From Clostridium magnum DSM 2767 (GTDB lineage Bacteria; Bacillota; Clostridia; Clostridiales; Clostridiaceae), in assembly GCF_001623875.1 (NCBI RefSeq), contig NZ_LWAE01000001.1, positions 930,001-994,000 of the forward strand: DNA of 64,000 nucleotides. Reading direction: 5' to 3'. Positions 38,844 through 47,980 of this stretch are shown piece by piece; within the stretch, counting starts at the first letter, position 1, and each line of letters begins with the position of its first letter. The position numbers and the translations under genes are program-made. Below the pieces are notes generated by a model. The model searched no databases, was not told the origin of the DNA, and saw nothing but the letters and a program-made list of their open reading frames with translations.

Positions 38844-40637
38844 ATGGAAAAAAATGAGGAATTTTCAGCTGTATTTGGGAAAGAATATGAAGCCTTAATG
38901 GATAGAGAAAAGCGAAAAACTTATGGAAGCTTTTATACGCCGGATTTTATCATAAATTACATAATTGAAAATACTATTATGAACTTAGATATACTAGAAA
39001 ATCCCTTTATTAAAATTATAGATCCTGCTTGTGGAGTAGGGTATTTTTTAATTAAAGCCTATGAAATCCTTATGGATAAGTTTGCCGAAAAAATTCATTT
39101 GATAAAGGAAAAATATTTAGATGAGGAATATAGTATAGAAGTATCGGGAAAGCTAGAAAATATAAAAGGTGAAAAATATTGGAGGAAAGAAAATTTACAT
39201 TATCATATACTAAAACACTGCATTTATGGTGCTGATATAGACAGTAAAGCTGTACATTTTACTAAAACAAATCTCATTTCAAAGAAAAAAGAGAATTTGG
39301 GATTAGAACCTAATATAGTTTGTTGTGATAGTTTACTAAAATGGGAAGAAGATTACAAATGGAGAGAAATTAAAAAGATTGATGTAGAAACTTTCTTGTG
39401 CAAGTATGATGACATAGATGGAATACAAAAGGAGAAAAAAGTAAGCATAGATGAATTCAATAATCTAATGAATATATGTAAGTTTTGGAGCCAAAAATAT
39501 GATTATATTATTGGCAATCCTCCTTGGGTTTCATTAAGTAGAAAGCATAAAAGAGATATCGAAGATCAACTTATGAATTATTATATAAGCAGATATGATG
39601 GAAACAAGTTTTTACCAAATTTATATGAATACTTTATTAGAAGAGCTCTTTTTTTAGTCAAAGAAAATGGAAAGATTGGATTCGTAGTTCCAGATAGGTT
39701 TGGTAAAAATTTGCAATACAAACCTTTGCGAAAAGAGTTGTTAGAAAATTATAATATATTAAATTTAGCTTTTGAAGTAGATTTTCCAAATATAAATACT
39801 GATACTATGATTTTTATAATAGAAAATAGTCATAGACAAAATAATCAAATAAAAATGAAAGTATATAATGAAAGGGATTATTTATTTTACCAGGAAGAGT
39901 ATTTGAGAAATACTAATTATGAGTTTTTTTATGAAAACAATAGTGAATATATGAATATTAAAAAACGAATTGAAAAAGACAGTAAGCTGATTGGAGACAT
40001 AAGTACAACTTTCACTGGATTTATTGGTGAGAATAAAAAAGTGACAAAGGATAAAACAAGTACTCTGCAAGTAGAAATACTAAAAGGAGAAAATATTAGT
40101 AGATTTAGTGCTATAAATAAGTTTTATTATGAATTTACTCCTCAAAATATAAAGGGTGGTACAAAAGATATAAGAAAACTTGCTATGCCTTATAAAATAA
40201 TTGTAAGGAAAACAGGAAAAAAAATAATTGCTGCATTGGATACAAAAGGATATATAGTTGAGCAGTCTCTCTATGGAATAATAAATTTAAGCCAAGAATT
40301 TTCCTATAAATATGTTTTGGCGATATTAAATTCAAAGTTAATAGAATGGTACTATCTAAACTTTCTTATAACAAATATAAATTCTACACCGCAGATAAAA
40401 AAATATAGCTTGAATAAAATTCCTATAAAATATTGCGACAAAGAAAAGCAAAAGGAAATAGAAGCTATAGTGGATAAAATTATACTGAAAATCGAGAATT
40501 TAAAAAAATCTAATAGTATAGAACTTATAAAAATTGATAAAAATATTAAGAAACTTCAAAGAAAATTAGATGAAAGGATTTTTAGCTTGTATGAAGTGGA
40601 TTACAATGAAATAACAAAAAAATCATCATCTTCATGA
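38844..40637 (+). CDS. Solitary adenine-specific DNA methyltransferase, CamA-like (paralog 2)
   Basis: This 597-residue paralog of the 34480 gene is close in length to C. difficile CamA. SAM motif I DPACGVG is at residues 60-66, preceded by GSFYTPDFIINYII and followed by HCIYGADIDSKAVHFTK and CCDSLLKWEED. The catalytic motif is NPPW (225-228), an accepted variant of NPPY. The target-recognition region contains ISTTFTGFIGENKKV, like the CamA ISFQGIITG region. GAGG eight bases before ATG 38844 selects the start; TTG 38805 lies inside repeat A. The TGA stop is inside the ATGA that starts repeat B. No restriction gene is nearby. Confidence 0.85.
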   Translation: MEKNEEFSAVFGKEYEALMDREKRKTYGSFYTPDFIINYIIENTIMNLDILENPFIKIIDPACGVGYFLIKAYEILMDKFAEKIHLIKEKYLDEEYSIEVSGKLENIKGEKYWRKENLHYHILKHCIYGADIDSKAVHFTKTNLISKKKENLGLEPNIVCCDSLLKWEEDYKWREIKKIDVETFLCKYDDIDGIQKEKKVSIDEFNNLMNICKFWSQKYDYIIGNPPWVSLSRKHKRDIEDQLMNYYISRYDGNKFLPNLYEYFIRRALFLVKENGKIGFVVPDRFGKNLQYKPLRKELLENYNILNLAFEVDFPNINTDTMIFIIENSHRQNNQIKMKVYNERDYLFYQEEYLRNTNYEFFYENNSEYMNIKKRIEKDSKLIGDISTTFTGFIGENKKVTKDKTSTLQVEILKGENISRFSAINKFYYEFTPQNIKGGTKDIRKLAMPYKIIVRKTGKKIIAALDTKGYIVEQSLYGIINLSQEFSYKYVLAILNSKLIEWYYLNFLITNINSTPQIKKYSLNKIPIKYCDKEKQKEIEAIVDKIILKIENLKKSNSIELIKIDKNIKKLQRKLDERIFSLYEVDYNEITKKSSSS

Positions 40638-40766
40638 AGTGGAAACTTGAATCAGATGTGGTTTCAAACACTACCTGATTCTTAGTTGAACGAATCCAGG
40701 GACGTAGCCGCTCTTTATTCCTGCTTTAAGAAGCAGGAATATTAGAGCGGATAGTCATCGGATAAA
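40634..40766 (+). repeat. Structured repeat element, full copy B
   Basis: A 133-bp copy in the same orientation as copy A, so the two flank methyltransferase 2 as direct repeats. The ATGA border overlaps that gene's stop. The right stem is conserved (ATCC/GGAT, GAC/GTC, CCGCTC/GAGCGG). The loop inside it differs in sequence from copies A and C but forms its own 10-bp hairpin (ATTCCTGCTT with AAGCAGGAAT), so structure is kept while sequence changes. Confidence 0.85.
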
Positions 40767-40876
40767 AAAGTAAGAAATCAAATATAGTTCGTAATGGTCC
40801 GAAAAATGAATATTCTAAATATATATAACTTATGTAATGACAAGAACATTAAAGCATAAAGTTTATTAGAAACACA

Positions 40877-40905
40877 TTGACTTATCAAATTAATGATGTT
40901 AATAT
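40877..40905 (+). promoter_or_regulatory. Promoter of the purine permease gene
   Basis: TTGACT at 40877-40882 and TAATAT at 40900-40905, 17 bp apart, about 20 bp before the riboswitch. The same -10 hexamer and spacing are used before the purE riboswitch. The 110 bp between repeat B and this promoter show nothing else. Confidence 0.7.
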
Positions 40906-40925
40906 GTATGATGTAAATAAATTAG

Positions 40926-41065
40926 TTCGTCCGTATAATCTTGAAAATATGGTTCAAGAGTTTCTACCAGAGTACCGTAAATCTCTGACTATGGGTGAAT
41001 CCGCATTATATTAATTAGAGTTTCTAATTCGGATTTACTCATGATTCGAATCAGGAGCTTTTTTT
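40926..41065 (+). promoter_or_regulatory. Guanine riboswitch with terminator
   Basis: The purine aptamer is at 40926-40999: P1 TTCGTCCGTA pairs with TATGGGTGAA, and the core has TATAAT, ATATGG, GTTTCTAC, CCGTAAA and GACTATG. The C in GACTATG (position 74 by B. subtilis xpt numbering) indicates guanine or hypoxanthine, not adenine. The 3' P1 strand can instead form an 11-bp antiterminator (40993-41003 with 41030-41040), which excludes the terminator hairpin 41038-41057 and its seven T's. Ligand therefore turns the gene off. Confidence 0.95.
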
Positions 41066-41081
41066 GTTGGAGGGAAAAACA

Positions 41082-42518
41082 ATGCATATGAAAAAAGCTG
41101 AACCTGTAAAAGGACAAAAATCATTTTTGGATTCATTTTTTAAGCTATCAGAAAACAATACTAATGTAAAAACAGAAATAATTGCAGGAATAACTACATT
41201 TATTACAATGGCTTATATAATTTTTGTTAATCCTAATATTTTAATGCAATCAGGCATGAATGCACAAGGGCTTGTAGGTGATGCAGCTGTTAAAGCTGGA
41301 ATATCTGCAATAAATGACCCTGTTGTAGCATCTGTTTTTGGAGCTACTTGTCTAGCAGCAGCAGTCGGTACTTTTGTAATGGCTCTTTATGCTAATTTAC
41401 CTTTTGCACAAGCACCAGGTATGGGACTAAATGCATTCTTTACTTACAGCGTATGTTTAACTTTAGGATATACATGGCAACAGGCGTTAGCAGCAGTATT
41501 TATATCAGGTCTATTATTTATAGTGATAACTGTAACTTCCATTAGAGAAAAAATAGTAGATGCTCTTCCACAGAATCTTAAGATAGCAATATCAGGTGGG
41601 ATAGGTTTATTTATAGCTCTTATTGGACTTAAAAGCGGTGGTGTAATTGTAGCAAGCCCAGCAACTTTAATTGCGTTTGGTAAATTTACAGATCCACATG
41701 TTTTAGTTACACTTATTGGAATAACTATTACAGCAATATTAATGTCAAGAGGCATTAAAGGTTCTATCTTAATTGGAATAGTAATTACAACGATAGTGGG
41801 AATTCCTTTTGGAATAACTCATCTTGAAGGTGTAAAAATAATAAGTGCGCCACCGTCACTCGCACCAACTTTCTTTGCTTTCGACTTTCAAGGTCTTTTA
41901 AAGCTTGGCGAGGCGGGAATGGTAGGAGCTTTTGCAAGCTTAATTATGGTAGTTATAACATTTAGTTTAGTAGATTTATTTGACACTATTGGAACGTTAG
42001 TTGGAACAGCTCAAAAAGCAAAAATGCTTGATAAGAATGGCAGAGTTAAAAATATGAATAAGGCTCTTTTATCAGATGCATTAGCAACTACTGCAGGTTC
42101 AATATTTGGAACTAGTACTGTAGTAACTTATGTAGAATCTACATCAGGTATATCAGAAGGTGGTAGAACAGGTCTTACTTCATTTACAACAGGAGTTCTG
42201 TTTATACTAGCATTATTCTGTGGAGGATTAGTAGGAATAGTTCCAGCAGAAGCTACAGCACCAGCACTTGTAATTGTTGGAGTGTTGATGATGGGTGCAG
42301 TAACAAAGATAAATTTTGATGATTTTACAGAGGCATTACCAGCATTCTTTACAATAGCTATTATGCCATTTACTTATAGTATAGCTAATGGTATAGCAGC
42401 AGGAATAATATTCTATCCAATAGTAAAGATTGCAACAGGAAGACAGAAAGAAGTTCATCCAATAGTTTACGTGCTTGCAGCATTATTTATATTAAGATTT
42501 ACATTATTACCAGAATAG
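41082..42518 (+). CDS. pbuG: Guanine/hypoxanthine permease (NCS2, AzgA/PbuG type)
   Basis: This purine-base transporter of the NCS2 family's AzgA-like branch has 478 residues and about 12-14 transmembrane helices. Typical blocks are EIIAGITTFITMAYIIFVNP, QAPGMGLNAFFTY, DLFDTIGTLVGTA and TSTVVTYVESTSGISEGGRTG. ATG 41082 lies seven bases after GGAGGG; the frame is open upstream to TTG 41064 in the terminator. The guanine riboswitch directly upstream supports a purine substrate. A strong terminator follows. Confidence 0.93.
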   Translation: MHMKKAEPVKGQKSFLDSFFKLSENNTNVKTEIIAGITTFITMAYIIFVNPNILMQSGMNAQGLVGDAAVKAGISAINDPVVASVFGATCLAAAVGTFVMALYANLPFAQAPGMGLNAFFTYSVCLTLGYTWQQALAAVFISGLLFIVITVTSIREKIVDALPQNLKIAISGGIGLFIALIGLKSGGVIVASPATLIAFGKFTDPHVLVTLIGITITAILMSRGIKGSILIGIVITTIVGIPFGITHLEGVKIISAPPSLAPTFFAFDFQGLLKLGEAGMVGAFASLIMVVITFSLVDLFDTIGTLVGTAQKAKMLDKNGRVKNMNKALLSDALATTAGSIFGTSTVVTYVESTSGISEGGRTGLTSFTTGVLFILALFCGGLVGIVPAEATAPALVIVGVLMMGAVTKINFDDFTEALPAFFTIAIMPFTYSIANGIAAGIIFYPIVKIATGRQKEVHPIVYVLAALFILRFTLLPE

Positions 42519-42554
42519 TAATGAGGCTTCATTAGCCGAGTATATATATATATG

Positions 42555-42599
42555 AAACAAAAAGTCTTTGTGAATTAATATCGCAAAGACTTTTTGTTT
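42555..42599 (+). terminator. Intrinsic terminator after the permease
   Basis: A perfect 16-bp stem AAACAAAAAGTCTTTG with its complement around a 13-base loop; T-rich descending arm. Confidence 0.9.
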
Positions 42600-42790
42600 A
42601 TTTTATCAATAAAATAAGGATAAAAAGATGTTAACATATATTAGATTTCAGTTAATATGTGGTTGATAAGATATACATTAATTAACAATATATTAAATAA
42701 AGTATGCTTTCGTTGAACTATTACATAGAATGAATTAATATTATATCAATAACATTTTTTAAAATAATTGATGTAAAGGTGGTTAATTCT

Positions 42791-43372
42791 ATGAATAAAG
42801 CCATGAAGTTTATTTTGTGTTTTACTTCTATAGCCGTTATAGCTACTCTAGTGACTACATTTGAAGTATTCTATTTCGGTGAAAGTTCAAAGCCTAAAAA
42901 GTCTGATTGTATAATCGTGCTAGGATGCCAAGTATATGGAACCACACCTAGTCCTTTCTTGGCGTGGAGAACTGAACATGCCCTTAAGCTTTATAAAGAG
43001 GGCTATGGTAAATATATTATAGTTTCTGGAGGTAAAGGTCAAGGAGAGAACATATCAGAAGCGGAGGCTATGAAGAGATACTTGATATCTAAAGGAATGG
43101 AGGCTTCTAAAATACTTGTTGAGGATAAGTCCGCATCTACCATGGCAAACTTAATAAATTCTAAGGCTATAATGGATCAGAAAGGACTAAAGACTGCTAT
43201 TATAGTATCCAATAAGTATCATTTAAAAAGGGCTTCACTTATGGCAAAACAGCAGAACATAAATGGAAGTTACTCAGGAGTTTTTGTTACTCCTTATAAG
43301 CACCACGAATTTATCGGCTACATCCGAGAAATTCCTGCCTTAATAAAATACTACCTTGTTAAGCTACTATAA
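42791..43372 (+). CDS. YdcF-like DUF218 membrane-anchored protein
   Basis: This 193-residue DUF218 (YdcF/SanA/ElyC) family protein has an N-terminal transmembrane helix (about 6-26) followed by a Rossmann-like domain outside the membrane. Family motifs are IIVLGCQVYG, VSGGKGQGENISEAEAM, EDKSASTMANL and VSNKYHLKRA. The family is linked to envelope biogenesis, but the reaction is unknown. ATG 42791 is spaced correctly from AAAGGTGG; the upstream GTG overlaps that site. It stands alone. Confidence 0.85.
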   Translation: MNKAMKFILCFTSIAVIATLVTTFEVFYFGESSKPKKSDCIIVLGCQVYGTTPSPFLAWRTEHALKLYKEGYGKYIIVSGGKGQGENISEAEAMKRYLISKGMEASKILVEDKSASTMANLINSKAIMDQKGLKTAIIVSNKYHLKRASLMAKQQNINGSYSGVFVTPYKHHEFIGYIREIPALIKYYLVKLL

Positions 43373-43483
43373 GACCCCAACCTCACTGTGAGTTTACTGA
43401 TTATATCACTGTAAGTATAAATACATGACATAATGTGGTAAAGTATTCTTATACAATTACAAACGTAAATGATAATGGTTTAA

Positions 43484-45595
43484 ATTGAGATAGTAAAAGA
43501 AAGAAATGAGAAAATATTTATTTTAAGAGAAAAGTCAAATTTACAATCTGATTTCAGTTTTAATTTGATTTCTCAAATGTCTTTGGGAAATGTATGTGGG
43601 ATAGCAATGTATAGTGTTCCAGATTATACTTTGCTTAAAGCTAATCAAATGTACCTTGAATTTCTTGAAACGCCCCATAATATACCTGAAAATGCATTGG
43701 GGAGAGCAGTAGATGAAATTGTTACAGGATGGGTAAATAGTAGTGCTGAGACTCTATGGAATAAAATAGTTGGAAGTGGTAAATCAGAACATGTAAAAGA
43801 ATTTGAATTTGATAAATTTTCAAGGGGGACGACATACTGGGATATTACTTTTACTCCTTTATTATGATAAGGAAAGTGTTAGATATATATTGATTTATTC
43901 TCATAAGGTAACGGAAAGAGTTGTTTATAGAAAGAAATTGGAAGAAAAGAATAGAATAATAGAAGAACAAAAAAACTACTGGAACTATTTGTTGAAAATA
44001 TGACTGATGGACTGCTCTTATTGGATAAGAATTATAAATTAACTATGCTTAATAAAGCAGCTGAAGACTCATTTTATAAGCCAGAAGATATTATAAATAG
44101 TAAAGGTAGTCATTCGGATGTAAGATATTATGACAAAGACGGAAATGAGCTTAATATAAATGATCTGCCAGGTAGAAGAATGTTAAAAGGTGAAAAGGTC
44201 AATGGATTTTTTGTAACAGTAAAAATGCCTGACAACACTGTTTATTATAGTATCAATGGAAGACCTATTTATAGTGAAGAGGGAGAAATAGACTATGCGG
44301 TCTTATGTATGCGTGATATTTCAGAAAAAGTTAAATATGAGCAAGATATGTTAACTCAGAAAGAAATGCTTGAGGCTATACTGGATAACATGCAGGAGAC
44401 TTTAATGGTTTTTGATAAGAATGATAAATATTTAATTGTAAATAAAAAAGGAAGAGAACGGATTAATAATGTAACGCTTAATACAATAGATGATAGTTCT
44501 AAATTCGCAGAAACTTGTTATATAAACGGCAACATTATTCCCATAGAGTATAGACCTGTTCATAGTATAAAAGCTGGTGAAACTATAAAAGAGATAATTT
44601 TAACTTATAAATTGGATGGAGAGCAGCATTATTCAAATATAGGTGGAACACCTATATTTGATAAAGACAACAACTTTATGTATGGTATTATCAGTGGCCG
44701 CGACATAACAGATTTTATACATAATCAACAAGCTCTACAGGAATCGCAGGAAAAACTATTTAAGGCAGAGCAAGAGAAACGGGAAGCACTTGAGAATGCT
44801 ATGAAGATGAAGGATGAATTTCTCTCTATGATATCACATGAACTTAGAACGCCACTTAATGTCATTATCACCGCTATTCAAGCAATAAACTATATTTGTT
44901 ATAAGGAGTTATCTGATAGTGGTAAAAAGTATATAGGTATGATAAGCCAGAATAACTTTAGACAATTAAGATTAGTAAATAATCTTCTAGATATTACTCG
45001 AGCTAATGCAGGAAGTATCAAGATTAGTAAAAAGAATATTGATATTGTGTTCCTGACAAAAGCCATTATTGACTCTGTATATAGTTATGCTTCTAATAAA
45101 GGAATTACAATAAATTTTACATCTTCATTTAATAATAAGATTATTGCAATTGATGATGAAAAATATGAGCGAATACTTTTAGATCTGCTTTCTAATGCTA
45201 TTAAATTCACAACAAGTGGTAAGTTTGTTGTTGTAAATTTGTGCTCTATACAAGAAAGCATATGTATTGAAGTCAAAGATAATGAAATTGGGATACCAGC
45301 GAATAAAATGGATATAATATTTGAAAGATTTGGACAGGTAGATAGCTCCTTATCAAGGCAAGCAGAAGGTACAGGAATTGGTTTATCACTGGTAAAAAAG
45401 TTTGTCTAAGCATTAGGAGGTAGTATATCTGTTAAAAGTAAAGTTGGCATAGGTAGTACTTTTTCAATTTTACTTCCCGATGAGAAAATAGTTGAGAGTC
45501 ATGAAGAAAAAGAAATAATAAATTTATTAGATAACCGTCTTATAGAAAGTACCAATGTAGAGTTTTCTGATATTTATAATTTACTATTTGAGTGA
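43484..45595 (+). pseudogene. PAS-domain sensor histidine kinase, disrupted
   Basis: This is a hybrid of PAS domains (three candidate regions), a HisKA helix (MISHELRTPLNVIITA with the phospho-His) and an HATPase_c domain (NLLSNAIKFT, a DNEIGIP variant of the G1 box, GTGIGLSLVKKF). Three lesions are seen: a frameshift near 43860 after WDITFTPL, a second in the poly-A run at about 43965-43972, and TAA at 45407-45409 in KKFV-stop-ALGGSISVKSKVG. The frame then runs on to TGA at 45593. No normal start codon is present after the stop at 43481. No response-regulator gene is adjacent. Confidence 0.8.
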
Positions 45596-45615
45596 CTTTC
45601 AATAAGTCACTTTTT
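45591..45615. terminator. Bidirectional terminator
   Basis: AGTGACTT (45591-45598) and AAGTCACT (45604-45611) pair, with T's after and A's before on the other strand; it lies between the kinase remnant and the convergent SGNH gene. Confidence 0.8.
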
Positions 45616-45617
45616 CT

Positions 45618-46193
45618 TTAGGGTTTAAGAATATCATAGACACATTCAGCCATTAATTGGTGACCAAAAGCCGTTGGGTGAAGACCGTCTATGTATAGTT
45701 CTTTTCCTGTTTTGATTTTTAGATTTTCTTTAAAGCAGCTATGAAAATCTATACAAGATATATTATTGTCAGCAGAGAATTTTAATATCCACTCTTTATA
45801 ATCCTCTATTAAACTATTTATCCTATCATAATCTGAGTCTGCGCTCCATTTTCTTTCAGCCAATATTTTATCTATAGGCATTTCGATTCCAATTATAGGG
45901 CTTATATTATAGATTAGGGACTCTTTTACTAATTCAGTTATGTTATCTCGAACCATGTTCAAAGAACGATTAGCTATAAAATCATTAGTTCCTCCCATAA
46001 TAATAACGTGGGTAGGATTATTTTTAATAACATCAATGTAAGATCTTGAAAGCATACCTGCAGTAGTATCACCATTTACACCTTTGTTTATAATAGGAAT
46101 ATTTAGCTTGTTTTTAACAAGTTCAACCCAGCATTCAGCGCCCAAAACCCCATACCCATAGGTCAAACTGTCACCAACGCACACTATTTTCAT
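45618..46193 (-). CDS. SGNH/GDSL-family lipase or esterase
   Basis: This 191-residue SGNH hydrolase has block I GDSLTYG with nucleophile S9, block II around INKGVNGDTT (Gly), block III GGTND (Asn) and block V DGLHPTAFGH with D169 and H172. The catalytic set is complete. There is no signal peptide, so it is likely cytoplasmic; the substrate is unknown (lysophospholipase or acyl-esterase activity is common in the family). An ATG four codons upstream (46205) sits too close to the AAAGGA site; 46193 is preferred but not certain. Confidence 0.85.
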   Translation of the reverse strand: MKIVCVGDSLTYGYGVLGAECWVELVKNKLNIPIINKGVNGDTTAGMLSRSYIDVIKNNPTHVIIMGGTNDFIANRSLNMVRDNITELVKESLIYNISPIIGIEMPIDKILAERKWSADSDYDRINSLIEDYKEWILKFSADNNISCIDFHSCFKENLKIKTGKELYIDGLHPTAFGHQLMAECVYDILKP

Positions 46194-46205
46194 AATAATA
46201 TTCAT

Positions 46206-46502
46206 TCCTTTCGCTGTGCTTAATACACAAAGTTTTTTTAATTAAATTAATTGTTACAAATTTGTTTTAAATTTTTATTATTTCTACATACTAAAACTTA
46301 GATAGTTTTTTCATTAAAATTAACCTAATTATATCATAAATCCATTATTAAACAGTAGACAGGAGGATATTAAAATAGTAAGTTTAGAAGCTGCATTTAT
46401 TATATTGAAAACAATATTCGTAATGGGGCGTACATTAGTGTTAACATTATATTAAATTCTTTATTTAACACGAATAATAAAATATAAAATAAATAAAATG
46501 TA
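46206..46502. other. Intergenic region with a possible 26-codon peptide
   Basis: Mostly featureless A+T-rich DNA. GGAGG at 46362-46366 is followed by an open stretch 46375-46455 that would encode 26 hydrophobic residues (AFIILKTIFVMG in the middle) but starts with ATA, so translation is doubtful. A small membrane peptide or a decayed gene start are both possible. Confidence 0.25.
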
Positions 46503-46531
46503 TTGATTTGATTTTCAGTATATGTTAATAT
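46503..46531 (+). promoter_or_regulatory. Promoter of the pur operon
   Basis: TTGATT at 46503-46508 and TAATAT at 46526-46531 with 17-bp spacing, 24 bp before the purine riboswitch. Confidence 0.7.
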
Positions 46532-46554
46532 GAGTACATAAAAACGAATGAAAA

Positions 46555-46728
46555 CATCCATATAATCCTGATAATAAGGTTCGGGAGTTTCTACTAGGAA
46601 ACCTTAAATTTCCTTTCTATGGGTGAATCTTGAAACTTTAATGTAAAATACAAGATATGGTATATTTTGCATTTTACCTGAGATTTCGCTACAGGATTCC
46701 CCATAGAATATTGTAGCGGAATTTTTTT
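46555..46728 (+). promoter_or_regulatory. Purine riboswitch controlling the pur operon, variant core
   Basis: The aptamer is at 46555-46625: P1 CATCCATA pairs with TATGGGTG. TATAAT, GTTTCTAC and CCTTAAA are present, and C74 is kept in TTTCTATGG, indicating guanine or hypoxanthine. Departures from consensus are AATAAGG in loop 2 instead of ATATGG and U in place of A at position 73. CTATGGG (46617-46623) plus GAATC can pair with GATTC-CCCATAG (46695-46706), which would break the terminator (ATTTCGCTACA 46683-46693 with 46712-46722, then T's). Confidence 0.88.
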
Positions 46729-46760
46729 ATTCATAATTAAGCTAAGTGGAGGGATACTAA

Positions 46761-47240
46761 ATGAAAGTTGCTATTATTTTTGGAAGTAAATCAGACACAG
46801 AAAAAATGAGTGGAGCTGCTAAAGCTTTAAGGGAGTTCAATGTAGAATATAAAGCATATGTACTATCAGCTCACAGGGTACCAGAGAAACTTGAAGAAAC
46901 TATAGAAAATTTAGAAAATCAGGGTTGTGAATGTATAATTGCAGGGGCAGGACTTGCAGCTCATCTTCCAGGTGTTATAGCATCTAAGACTACTATTCCA
47001 GTTATAGGAGTACCAATCAATGCAGCTATAGAAGGAATGGATTCATTACTATCCATAGTTCAAATGCCAAAATCAATTCCAGTTGCTACTGTAGGTATAA
47101 ACAACAGTTATAATGCAGGTATGCTTGCAGTACAAATGTTATCTATAAAATATCCTGAAATTAAAGATAAATTAAAAGAATATAGAAAAGAGATGAAAGA
47201 GAAATTTATAAAAGATAATGAAGAAGGGGTGGAGTTATAA
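46761..47240 (+). CDS. purE: N5-carboxyaminoimidazole ribonucleotide mutase PurE
   Basis: PurE converts N5-CAIR to CAIR in purine synthesis. The 159-residue class I-type protein has the N-terminal GSKSDTEKM, the active-site SAHRVPEKL and [17 protein letters not shown]. No purK was seen in the window, so carboxylation may be supplied elsewhere or the enzyme may act directly on AIR as in class II; the short length fits class I. It is the first gene after the riboswitch. Confidence 0.96.
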   Translation: MKVAIIFGSKSDTEKMSGAAKALREFNVEYKAYVLSAHRVPEKLEETIENLENQGCECIIAGAGLAAHLPGVIASKTTIPVIGVPINAAIEGMDSLLSIVQMPKSIPVATVGINNSYNAGMLAVQMLSIKYPEIKDKLKEYRKEMKEKFIKDNEEGVEL

Positions 47241-47241
47241 A

Positions 47242-47946
47242 ATGGAAAAGAAAGAAATGTTATATGAAGGAAAAGCTAAGAAAATATATGCTACTGATGA
47301 TAAGGACAGAGTAGTTGTTTATTATAAAGACGATGCAACAGCTTTTAATGGAGAAAAGAAAGGTCAAATAGAAGAAAAAGGTGTTATGAACAATGCAATT
47401 ACATCAGCTCTATTTGAATTATTAGAAGCAAAGGGAGTAAAAACTCACTTTGAAAAGAAATTAAGTGATAGAGAGCAGCTTTGTAAAAAGGTTGAAATAG
47501 TTCCTCTTGAAGTTATAGTTAGAAATGTAGCTGCAGGAAGCATGGCAAAAAGATACGGTATTGCAGAAGGAACAGAACTTAAAACTACAGTTTTAGAATT
47601 AAGCTATAAAAATGATGATTTAGGAGATCCGCTTATAAATGATTATCATGCAGTAGCAATGGGTATTACTACTTTTGATGAATTAAAAGTTATATATGAA
47701 ATGGCAACAAAAGTTAATACCGTATTGAAGGAATTCTTCTTAGAGCAGGGAATAAAATTAATAGACTTTAAAATCGAATTAGGAAGATTTAATGGAGAAA
47801 TACTTTTAGCAGATGAAATATCACCAGATACTTGTAGATTCTGGGATGCAAAAACTAATGAGAAGTTAGATAAAGATAGATTCAGAAGAGATTTAGGAAA
47901 TGTTAAAGAAGCATATGTAGAAATACTTAAAAGAATAAGTCAATAG
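47242..47946 (+). CDS. purC: SAICAR synthetase PurC
   Basis: PurC (phosphoribosylaminoimidazole-succinocarboxamide synthase) joins CAIR and aspartate using ATP. The 234-residue protein has [55 protein letters not shown] and [14 protein letters not shown], all family blocks. The ATG at 47242 follows GGGGTGGAG just after the purE stop; an upstream frame extension into purE is not needed. Second gene of the operon. Confidence 0.97.
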   Translation: MEKKEMLYEGKAKKIYATDDKDRVVVYYKDDATAFNGEKKGQIEEKGVMNNAITSALFELLEAKGVKTHFEKKLSDREQLCKKVEIVPLEVIVRNVAAGSMAKRYGIAEGTELKTTVLELSYKNDDLGDPLINDYHAVAMGITTFDELKVIYEMATKVNTVLKEFFLEQGIKLIDFKIELGRFNGEILLADEISPDTCRFWDAKTNEKLDKDRFRRDLGNVKEAYVEILKRISQ

Positions 47947-47980
47947 TAAAAAATCTGTATTTTAGAAAGGAAAGTCTGTA

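Noticed and set aside
34480-40637. Restriction-modification or BREX defence island
   Set aside because: No endonuclease, specificity subunit, PglZ, BrxL or helicase gene is near the methyltransferases; the nearest other genes are htrA and a small protein.
34480-40766. Firm assignment of the repeat family as HEARO/IscB or TnpB guide RNA
   Set aside because: The ATGA border and two stems are suggestive, but I cannot match the full consensus structure and no nuclease gene is present.
46555-46625. Adenine or xanthine riboswitch before purE
   Set aside because: C is kept at the base that pairs with guanine, and the purine aptamer fold is recognisable.
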